Shown here: one piece after another, positions 57,030 through 64,000 of the stretch
How positions within the stretch are numbered: position 1 is the first letter of the stretch
How the letters are laid out: each line of letters begins with the position of its first letter
NCBI RefSeq assembly: GCF_901538355.1
Contig: NZ_LR593887.1
Span: forward strand, 3,882,920-3,946,919
DNA length: 64,000 bases
From: Tuwongella immobilis
GTDB lineage: Bacteria; Planctomycetota; Planctomycetia; Gemmatales; Gemmataceae
Direction: 5' to 3'
The notes under the pieces: model-generated
Seen by the model: only the letters and a program-made list of their open reading frames with translations
Told to the model about the DNA's origin: nothing
Databases searched by the model: none
Made by a program: the position numbers and the translations under genes

Positions 57030-57920
57030 TTATTCGCTGACAGGCGATTCGGCTTCCGGAGCAGTCGGTTCTTGCGGGGCGGCAGGTTGTTGCGGCTCCA
57101 CGACTCGCGGTGCTCGGCGCGGCTGAACGGCATCCGCAGGCAATGCGGCGCGGCCTTCCAGAATCGCGTCTGCCAACTTCGCCAGGATGACTTCGATCGA
57201 GCGAATGCTATCGTCGTTCCCCGGAATCGGCAGATCGACGGGATCGGGATCGCTATCGGTATCGATCAGTGCCACGGTGGGGATGCCCATGCGTTGGGCT
57301 TCTTTCACCGCAATGTCTTCGCGCTTCGGATCGACCACAACAATGGCGTCCGGGAGCTTATTCATCTCACGGATCCCTTGAAGGTTTCGGCGAATCTTGG
57401 TCAATTCCCGATTCAGCGTCGAAATCATCTTCTTGGAATACGTGCGGATTTGCGACGTTTCCGGAGCACGCGACGAGTCGAGCTTGCCCGCTTCGGTCAT
57501 CATGCTGTTGATATAGGCCACCATATCCATTTGGCTAGAGTTCGTTCCGGCGGGCAGCCAGAGCGATTCCAGTTCTTGCAACCGCTTCAGGCGATTGCGG
57601 ATGGTGCGATAGTTCGTCAGCGTGCCACCCAGCCAGCGTTCGCTGACATAGGGCATTCCGCAACGGGTCGATTCCCGTTCGACGATTTCTTTGGCTTGCC
57701 GTTTGGTGCCCACGAACAGCACCAGGCTGTTCTTGGAGGTGATTTGCGACAGGTAGCGATAGCCACGCAACAGACCGCGGACCGTTTCGCGCAAGTCAAT
57801 GATATGAATCATGTTGCGCTTACCGTAAATATACGGGCGCATCTTTGGATTCCAACGGCTAGCGCGGTGCCCGTAATGGACACCCGCTTCCAACAATTCT
57901 TTCACTTGCACGATGGACAC
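57030..57920 (-). CDS. rpsB: 30S ribosomal protein S2
   Basis: 296 residues. S2 marks: [22 protein letters not shown]; the long helical RNKLKRL region; [23 protein letters not shown]; and the C-terminal [19 protein letters not shown] Pro/Ala/Glu-rich extension of about 45 residues follows. The GTG at 57920 has caggagg 8 bases upstream and matches S2 starts; the open frame to 58016 has no such signal. First gene of rpsB-tsf-rpsT. Confidence 0.95.
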   Translation of the reverse strand: MSIVQVKELLEAGVHYGHRASRWNPKMRPYIYGKRNMIHIIDLRETVRGLLRGYRYLSQITSKNSLVLFVGTKRQAKEIVERESTRCGMPYVSERWLGGTLTNYRTIRNRLKRLQELESLWLPAGTNSSQMDMVAYINSMMTEAGKLDSSRAPETSQIRTYSKKMISTLNRELTKIRRNLQGIREMNKLPDAIVVVDPKREDIAVKEAQRMGIPTVALIDTDSDPDPVDLPIPGNDDSIRSIEVILAKLADAILEGRAALPADAVQPRRAPRVVEPQQPAAPQEPTAPEAESPVSE

Positions 57921-58139
57921 GCACAGCCCTCCTGCCCCTTGGCGAGAATTCCACGCTTCTCGGATTGATGCACCAACGAACCCATCGCCCAAACAACGCC
58001 CACGGTCAATCGGCATCGATCACCGACTACCGGATGAAGGTCCAAGGCGAACTCAGCGAATATCCCGTCATTGTGGATGCCAATGAGCATTCGTCAAGGC
58101 GAGTTTTTTTCAGAAACCCCGATTCTGAGCATTCGGGCC

Positions 58140-61115
58140 TCAAGTCCGGGGCAATTCTGCCGAACGATGTCGAGAATATCCGACCATTTCGAGCTGAAAC
58201 TGCTCGGATAGTCGCCCATGGCCTTGGAGATATTTGGCGAGTACCGACAACCGCTGGCGTTCGATTTTGGACTGCTCGGAATTCAGCGGATCGATCGGAT
58301 GCTCCCAGCGAGCGCGACGGATCAATCCACCCACATCGCCGGTCAAACAAAGTTCCACACGCGGTCGCCGACACAATTCGGCCAACCATTCCAGTTTTTC
58401 GCCATACACCACCGCCCGCGCAGGGTGGGATCGGGTCAGGCTGACCATCAGGCGGTCACATTCGCAATGAATGGCGTCCTGTGGGGCCAGAATCTGCACC
58501 TGGGGTGAAACGCCGTCTGGTTCGCGCAGCCACAATTCGCGGATCAGTTGCACTTGGGCCTGATATAACGCCGAGACAACCACCCGTTGCAACGGCGCGC
58601 TTTCGGCCAAAGCCTGGCACCACTCCCGGATCGTATGCGCTTCGGTCAGATTCACAAACCCGAATGGTGGCAGTGCTTCGGCAATTCGAGCGGGGAGTTT
58701 TGCCCGCTGACGTGGATCGCTCAAATCGGTGTCTAAGCCCGAACCGCATTGCAACGGATCACGGAACGGCGCATCATCGTGCCGTGCCGCGCGTTTGGGG
58801 TGCGAATCCGCCGTTGCAGGCACCGGCTTGAACCGCACGATTCCCTTGTGTTGGCGATTCGGCAGCTCCGGCGGCGACCCCAGTTCGCCACCTTCCACCA
58901 ATTCATGAACCCAGTCGCGCAATCCTGGCAACTGTCGCACCAATGTTGCAAACTTCACAAACCGAGGGACTTCGATTCGCCATTCCCCGCACTCCCGACT
59001 GGTCTGCGGCTTGGTGGACTCATGGGTGTCGCTGAGCGCGGTCGATTCGGATTCCAGTTGGAAGGTCTGGCCTGTCTGGGGATGGAATCGTTCGCGCGCG
59101 CCATCTGGCCATTCGATGCTGTCATCCGTTTCCGGTGTGGCGTGGGGCGGCGCGGATCTGCCGATGGGGACGGTCGAGGCGGAATCGGTCGTGCATCGCC
59201 ATCCCAAGGCGGGATGCAACCAGCGGAGTTGCAACTCCTCGGCGAGGCGTCGTTTGGCATCGGCGAGTGTTCCGCCCGGTGGAAACGCGATTTCGGCCAA
59301 CTGCGGCGAATCGGGTTGAGAAACGTCGATACGCAGTTCGCATTCGGGACAATCGGCCAAGGGTTCGCATTCCAGGCGTCGTCGCTGGGTTTCGGTTAAT
59401 GACACCAGCCGTGCAATCCAGCGGCCCGCTTCGCATCTCCAGCCCAATGGTCGCAATCGCTGGCTGAGCCGTTCCAAATCGCGGTCCCAACGCCGTTCGC
59501 CGTGAGCCGATGGGATTCGGGACAGACAGATCCAGCGTTTGGCCAATCGGGAGGCGGCGAACAATTCGTTTTCTGGCATCGCCTGGCAATCGTCGAAGAT
59601 GGCCAGATCAAACGGTCGGGATGTCTCGGAGTTGCCCACCGCCGATTCCCATCCGATCACACCGGGCAAGGAGACGACTGCGGTTAATCGTGCGCGAAAT
59701 TCGTCGCGGCGGTCCGATTCCTGCTGCCAAAATTCGCAGCGTGCTTGTAACGATTCGCGCATCTGAAGCGCATCCCGCAGGCTGCTCTCCCAGAGGGCAT
59801 GATACTGGGATCGTTGTTCCGGAGTGGGATCTTCGGGAAAATCGGGGAATGCATCGAGGATGGGCCGACGGAAGATTTCTCGCTTCTGCACGAGGGTGAC
59901 TTGCGATTGCTGCAATGCGTCGATTTCAGTTTGGGCAAGTTGTTGGCGTCGCTCGATTTCGGCGACCCGGAGTCGGGATTGTTCGGCGTGCCAGTTCTCG
60001 GTGGCTTTCACTTCGGCGGCAAGGAGTTGGGCAATTGCCTCATCCAATTCGTGCAATTGTTGTCCGAGCTGTTCCAATTGATTGCGATGCGATTGCAGTT
60101 GTGGCTCTTGGCTGCCTTGTAACAATCCCTTCCAGAATGACCCGCTGGTGATGCGAAATTCTTTGCGGGCTTGTTCCTGGCTGGCGACTTGCACCTCTTG
60201 CAACCGCTGCAATTCGATTTGCTCGCAGATGGCTTGCCGATGTTGCTGGAGTTTGGCGTGCTGCTGCTGTCGCTCCTCAGATTCGGCGAGGTGGCGTTGG
60301 GACCGCTCCTGCATCGGGGCCAACCATTCCGATTCGACAGCCGCGGTGGATTGCCACTGCACAAATTCCGATTGCACCTGCGATTCGATGCTGTCCCGGT
60401 GTTGTCGAACTTGGGCAAGTCGAGCCTGGCATTCCGCGAGTGGTTCGGCGAGTTGCTCCAAGGCTTGCCACTGTGGGGCGAGTGGTTCGAGTTGTTGAAT
60501 CGTAGCGTGGATCCGAGCGAGTTCGTTCGCGCTGGCATCGCGTTCGGGTTGAAGCCATCGGAGGAATTGGGATTCGTGCAAATGGCGGGCCGATGGTGCG
60601 GAGAGGCTGTTTGGCTTTTCGATTCGTCCCAGACAACGAACGATGGAACCGAGCGTCGGAGGCGGAATCGACTGCAACCAGGCATCAATGCTGGCCGCGT
60701 TGGACATGACAATCAGCAGTCGTTTCTGATTGGCTTGCGCCAAGTCGAGCCAATGACGGATGAGCGCGGTTTTGCCAGTACCACTTTCGCCTTCAATCCA
60801 GAAGCAATCGGGGGTGGTCCACCCCCACCAGATCGCCTCGATTTGTTCGGACGTCAGCGATTGGGATTGCAGGTGGGTGAGCCATTCGGCATCGGGCGCG
60901 GGCGGGAGTGGTCTGGGGACAAGCGGCGCATGCAGGCTTGCCGACATGAACTCGCGGAGTGATTCCGCCGTGCAGAAATCAGCAGCACCTTCGGATGGCA
61001 TCATTCGAGCCGATTCCCGGTCAGTCGCTTGGGGGGATGTTGCGGTGGCGGCGTTCGCCGATCGAAGTTGCTCTGCATCGTTGGGTGCCGATTGGGTACG
61101 CAGGGTCACGAGCAA
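58140..61115 (-). CDS. SF1 helicase-like ATPase with coiled-coil insert and lost motifs
   Basis: Up to 991 residues. The first part, LTSEQIEAIWWG and GESGTGKT (109-116), matches SF1 (UPF1/AAA_11) helicases. A Gln/Glu-rich coiled coil lies at about 200-440. The Walker B region reads LAIFDDCQAMPEN where DEAS or DEAQ is expected, and the GDxxQL motif after it is replaced by SRIPSAHG. Near the C-terminus CDRLMVSLTRSHPARAV recalls motif V, but the final Arg motif is missing. ATP binding is possible; unwinding is doubtful. The start is uncertain: TTG 61115, GTG 61109 or ATG 61004. No partner gene is adjacent. Confidence 0.7.
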   Translation of the reverse strand: MLVTLRTQSAPNDAEQLRSANAATATSPQATDRESARMMPSEGAADFCTAESLREFMSASLHAPLVPRPLPPAPDAEWLTHLQSQSLTSEQIEAIWWGWTTPDCFWIEGESGTGKTALIRHWLDLAQANQKRLLIVMSNAASIDAWLQSIPPPTLGSIVRCLGRIEKPNSLSAPSARHLHESQFLRWLQPERDASANELARIHATIQQLEPLAPQWQALEQLAEPLAECQARLAQVRQHRDSIESQVQSEFVQWQSTAAVESEWLAPMQERSQRHLAESEERQQQHAKLQQHRQAICEQIELQRLQEVQVASQEQARKEFRITSGSFWKGLLQGSQEPQLQSHRNQLEQLGQQLHELDEAIAQLLAAEVKATENWHAEQSRLRVAEIERRQQLAQTEIDALQQSQVTLVQKREIFRRPILDAFPDFPEDPTPEQRSQYHALWESSLRDALQMRESLQARCEFWQQESDRRDEFRARLTAVVSLPGVIGWESAVGNSETSRPFDLAIFDDCQAMPENELFAASRLAKRWICLSRIPSAHGERRWDRDLERLSQRLRPLGWRCEAGRWIARLVSLTETQRRRLECEPLADCPECELRIDVSQPDSPQLAEIAFPPGGTLADAKRRLAEELQLRWLHPALGWRCTTDSASTVPIGRSAPPHATPETDDSIEWPDGARERFHPQTGQTFQLESESTALSDTHESTKPQTSRECGEWRIEVPRFVKFATLVRQLPGLRDWVHELVEGGELGSPPELPNRQHKGIVRFKPVPATADSHPKRAARHDDAPFRDPLQCGSGLDTDLSDPRQRAKLPARIAEALPPFGFVNLTEAHTIREWCQALAESAPLQRVVVSALYQAQVQLIRELWLREPDGVSPQVQILAPQDAIHCECDRLMVSLTRSHPARAVVYGEKLEWLAELCRRPRVELCLTGDVGGLIRRARWEHPIDPLNSEQSKIERQRLSVLAKYLQGHGRLSEQFQLEMVGYSRHRSAELPRT

Positions 61116-61330
61116 GATCCCATCAGTCGCGTAGACAGGAGGGGGCGTCTACGATCCACCATGGTTCACGGAGTCGATCCCACACGGCCTCGCAATCCAC
61201 CCGTGTCTGGATCGGCCCCCAGTATAGACGGAGCTGGGAGCCGATGCTATCGAACTCTTGGGAATTCTTGCAGATGAATTTTTTCCGTGATTTCCGTCAC
61301 GGGCAATCGACGAATCCACACGTGCTGCAA

Positions 61331-63232
61331 TCAGTTGCGAGCATCGCGGGCCAGCAATTCGTTGATCCGCTGCGCCAATCCGGCAGGGTCTTTGGGCTTG
61401 GAACCTTCCGCGATCACGGCCTGATCGTAAAGCAGGCGAGCGTAGATTTCGATCCGCGGATCATCGGTTGCCCGTTCCCAGCGTTCGACGAGCGCCAACA
61501 CCGCCGGGTGATTCGGATTCAATTCCAGAATCCGCTTGGACAGCGTGCCATCGCCCTGCCCCATTTGCTGCATCAGGCGTTCGAGATGCGCTGGCATCGC
61601 AGAGGGGTCGGCCACCAAACAGGCCGCGCTCTCCGTCATCCGCTTGGTCAGGCGAACTTCCTTCACTTCGGGGAGCAACGTCTGGAACCGCTGCAGCATC
61701 GCGGCGAATCGCGATTTCTCCTCGTCTGTCACCGTCTGATCGCCATCCGCGTGAACATCTCCGCGATCGACCGGCTTGAGCTTCTTGCCTTTGTATTCCG
61801 GCAGATTCGGCAAGAAATACTCGTCAATCACCGGATCGGTGAGCAGCAGCACATCAAACCCGCGGGCCTTGAACGATTCCAAATACGGCGACCGTTCCAG
61901 CACTTCCCGTGAATCGCCGACCAGGTAGTAAATCTCCGATTGATTCTCGGGCATTGCCTCAACGTATTGCTTGAACGTGAGATACGACCCGGCAGGAGTC
62001 TTCACCGACTGGAACAGCAACAAATCGGCGAGCTTTTCCTTGTTGTTCCAATCGCGGGCGATCCCTTCCTTGAGCATGCCGCCCAAATCGTTGTAGAAGG
62101 TCACATATTTGTCATATTCCAAATTCCGAAGGGCTTCCAACCCTTGCAGCACGTTCCGCGTCAGGTTCTTTTGCAGCCCATCGAGAATCGGATTGCTTTG
62201 CAGAATTTCCCGCGACACGTTCAACGGCAGATCCGACGAATCGACCACCCCCCGCACAAATCGCAGGTACGGCGGCAACACCGCTTCGCACGGATCCATA
62301 ATCAGCACGCGTTGAATGTACAGCTTCAACCCCGGCTTGGGTTCTTCCCAGCGATACGAATACGGCTTGCGGGCCGGAATGAACATCAGCGCTTTGAATT
62401 CCTGGCTGCCTTCCGCGGCCACGTGAATCACCCGCGCGGGGTCTTGCGTATCGTCGCTGATTTGCCGATAGAATGCGTTGTATTCGTCCGCTGTGACTTC
62501 GTTGCGATTGCGCAACCAGATGGCCTTGCGGGAGTTCAGCGATTCTTCGCTCGTGGTTTCGGTCCCATCTTCCGCCTTCGTCGTTTCATCCATCACAATC
62601 GAATGCTCGACAAAATCCGAGAATTTCCGAACCAGCGACCGCAGCGTATGTCGATCCAAGAATTCGGTGGCGTCGTCCTTCAGATGGAGGATGACATCGG
62701 TGCCACGCGCATCCTTCTCGATCGATTCGACCGTGAATTCTCCCTGGCCATCCGATTCCCAGCGAACACCTTCCTTCGAGGTGCCAGCGGGACGCGTCAC
62801 GACGGTGACTTTGTCGGCGACCATGAATGCCGAATAGAACCCAACGCCAAACTGTCCAATGAGTTCCGGCTGCCCATCCGCTTGCTTTTGCTTCAGCGAT
62901 TCCAAAAAGGCTTTGGTGCCGGAACGGGCAATCGTGCCGAGTTCTTGAATGACCGTCTCGCGGCTCATGCCCAAACCGTTATCCGAAATCGTGAGCGTTT
63001 TCGCATCCGAATTCGGGATGAGTTTGATTTTCCAATCTTTGTTATTTTCGAGCAGTTCTTCGTGCGAGAGCGAATCAAACTTGATTTTGTTGATCGCATC
63101 ACTCGCGTTGCTAATCAACTCCCGCAAGAAAATCTCGCGGTTGGAATACAGCGAGTGGGTAATCAGATGGAGCAGTTGCTTGAGTTCAGTTTTGAATTCT
63201 CGAGTTTCTCGTGCTTCTGTCGTTGGCGTCAT
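61331..63232 (-). CDS. htpG: Chaperone HtpG (Hsp90)
   Basis: 633 residues with the GHKL ATPase N-domain: REIFLRELISNASDAINKIKF, ISDNGLGMS, GTIARSGTKAF and GQFGVGFYSAFMVAD. The middle and C-terminal dimer domains follow (LPLNVSREILQSN). There is no eukaryotic MEEVD tail. Length and order are standard. It ends 215 bases before the helicase-like gene. Regulation by heat is usual in the family, but no CIRCE-type element was seen upstream. Confidence 0.96.
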   Translation of the reverse strand: MTPTTEARETREFKTELKQLLHLITHSLYSNREIFLRELISNASDAINKIKFDSLSHEELLENNKDWKIKLIPNSDAKTLTISDNGLGMSRETVIQELGTIARSGTKAFLESLKQKQADGQPELIGQFGVGFYSAFMVADKVTVVTRPAGTSKEGVRWESDGQGEFTVESIEKDARGTDVILHLKDDATEFLDRHTLRSLVRKFSDFVEHSIVMDETTKAEDGTETTSEESLNSRKAIWLRNRNEVTADEYNAFYRQISDDTQDPARVIHVAAEGSQEFKALMFIPARKPYSYRWEEPKPGLKLYIQRVLIMDPCEAVLPPYLRFVRGVVDSSDLPLNVSREILQSNPILDGLQKNLTRNVLQGLEALRNLEYDKYVTFYNDLGGMLKEGIARDWNNKEKLADLLLFQSVKTPAGSYLTFKQYVEAMPENQSEIYYLVGDSREVLERSPYLESFKARGFDVLLLTDPVIDEYFLPNLPEYKGKKLKPVDRGDVHADGDQTVTDEEKSRFAAMLQRFQTLLPEVKEVRLTKRMTESAACLVADPSAMPAHLERLMQQMGQGDGTLSKRILELNPNHPAVLALVERWERATDDPRIEIYARLLYDQAVIAEGSKPKDPAGLAQRINELLARDARN

Positions 63233-63347
63233 AATCAGTCAATCCAGTACAGGAAGATCCAAAAGCGTGTCCATCTGCAATGATTATAGTGCGCGTTCGG
63301 ATCTGTCGAGTAGTCTGCCGGCGCGGAGGAATCGCCCGAAAACGCAC

Positions 63348-63375
63348 CAGCCGATCCGGTGAATCGGATCGGCTG
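63348..63375 (-). terminator. Terminator hairpin of the cytochrome gene
   Basis: A perfect 11-bp stem (cagccgatccg and cggatcggctg) with a 6-base loop, 30 bases beyond the stop of the cytochrome gene and followed on the minus strand by gtgcgttttcg. Confidence 0.7.
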
Positions 63376-63405
63376 GGCGAGAAATTCGAATGTGAATCTC
63401 AATGA

Positions 63406-63828
63406 TTACTTATGCGATTTGTGGCAACCGCCGCAGGTGGCGCCGCTGAAGAACTTGGTCGTGGCCGAGGCAAAGCCCTTGACGTCCTTCTTTTCGGCAG
63501 CCGCGGCAACCGCCGTGGCATTCTTCAGGTAGGCCTTGGTCAGCTTTTCCCACGATTTGGCATCGCCCTTAGGCGGGGTGTTCTTGCCCATCGCTTCGGC
63601 GAGGCTCACCAGTTCCTTCGATTGTTCGGCAACCGCGTCCCAATCCGGTTTGCCCTTGGTGGCAGCCGTCAGGCTCGTCTTCAATCCGTCTTTGCCGTTC
63701 ACCTTCTTCATGATCGTCTTAATGTCCGGGGTATCACCCGCCGACAATTCGGTGCGAGCGCTCAGCCCGAACATCATCGCACCGACAGCCATCACAGCCA
63801 CCAACCGAACCGACCACTGCATACGCAT
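63406..63828 (-). CDS. Cytochrome c'-like secreted c-type cytochrome
   Basis: A 140-residue exported protein. After the signal peptide (VRLVAVMAVGAMMFGLSA) comes a helical body (DIKTIMKKVNGKDGL, WEKLTKAYLKNATAVAAAAE) and one heme motif CGGCH eight residues from the end. A single CxxCH at the very C-terminus of a four-helix protein is the layout of cytochrome c' and c556. Role unknown (electron transfer or gas binding). The ATG at 63828 gives a signal peptide; the frame is open to 63888. No genes follow to the window end. Confidence 0.82.
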   Translation of the reverse strand: MRMQWSVRLVAVMAVGAMMFGLSARTELSAGDTPDIKTIMKKVNGKDGLKTSLTAATKGKPDWDAVAEQSKELVSLAEAMGKNTPPKGDAKSWEKLTKAYLKNATAVAAAAEKKDVKGFASATTKFFSGATCGGCHKSHK

Positions 63829-64000
63829 GATGAGAACCCTTGCGGTAAACCTGGGGAGGAGACGAGAACCATGGCGACCCTTTGCCAACGATCACCATGG
63901 ACGATCAGGAAGATAGCCGACTATTCCGGCTATCGGAATCGTTGCATCAAGCCGTTGCATTCGTTCAACGGGGGAAAGAAACCAGTAGCCCTGGCAGGAA
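63829..64000. other. Window end, nothing recognised
   Basis: About 170 bases upstream of the cytochrome gene, presumably holding its promoter. No gene edge is visible. Confidence 0.3.

Noticed and set aside
56082-57968. A 628-codon open frame antisense to tsf and rpsB
   Set aside because: Two ribosomal/translation genes with clear starts occupy the opposite strand.
61260-61310. Hairpin ccgtga/tcacgg as htpG terminator
   Set aside because: On the minus strand it is followed by an A-run, not a T-run, so it is the wrong polarity for a terminator.

Overview
The window looks like a chromosomal segment of a planctomycete, probably of the Gemmata/Tuwongella type. The evidence is the moderately GC-rich coding with dense codons, a secreted formylglycine sulfatase, a PEP-CTERM protein, an MJ0042-type zinc-ribbon protein, a DxSxS vWA giant with a MoxR partner, two glutamine synthetases and an rsmH lying outside any cell-division cluster. 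The species cannot be fixed from the sequence alone. No rRNA, tRNA or CRISPR array was seen.

Left part (1-13.5 kb): housekeeping genes. In order: a ROK kinase cut by the window edge, a DUF445 membrane protein, trpF, ahcY, ribE and rsmA on the plus strand; then on the minus strand iscX-hscA, a fused AroD/AroE-like protein that has lost key catalytic residues, and an orphan receiver; then on the plus strand an unknown protein, a Dabb protein and a YjhG/YagF-type dehydratase.

Island (about 13.9-19.4 kb): an AT-richer, repetitive region that I read as a decaying array of Rhs tip/immunity cassettes. Four fragments of the same Rhs core end (14478, 15369, 16760, 17845) alternate with small genes, mostly encoding one N-terminal membrane segment. 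Two of these (14053 and 16335) are close paralogues inside a 660-bp duplication, and two others follow a shared 40-bp tail. IS3 debris and a 108-bp palindromic MITE-like element lie in it. Only one fragment still carries a full C-terminal tip, of unknown fold. No full-length rhs gene is in the window.

Middle (19.5-38 kb): an unknown protein, an alkyltransferase-like protein, an ABC-type ATPase and a sulfatase on plus. On minus lies an operon of a 1,819-residue helical-repeat/zincin/vWA protein, a MoxR ATPase and thrC. Then rsmH, divergent from a ThDP-dependent decarboxylase, and an obg-coaX-MnmE-like operon whose last gene is a second, altered MnmE.

Right part (38-64 kb): a methyltransferase, an FHA-GAF-sigma54 activator, a PEP-CTERM protein, a phosphoesterase, yidC and the true mnmE. 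A small accessory patch (47.2-49.3 kb) has a 182-bp leader duplicated in front of two tiny membrane proteins, plus an IS5-type remnant. Then come glnN (type III) and glnA (type I), a zinc-ribbon membrane protein, rpsB-tsf-rpsT, a helicase-like ATPase with lost motifs and a coiled-coil insert, htpG and a cytochrome c'-like protein.

The most unusual items are the Rhs cassette array, the giant vWA/MoxR pair, the altered MnmE paralogue, the substituted AroD/AroE fusion, the degenerate helicase and the duplicated 182-bp leader.
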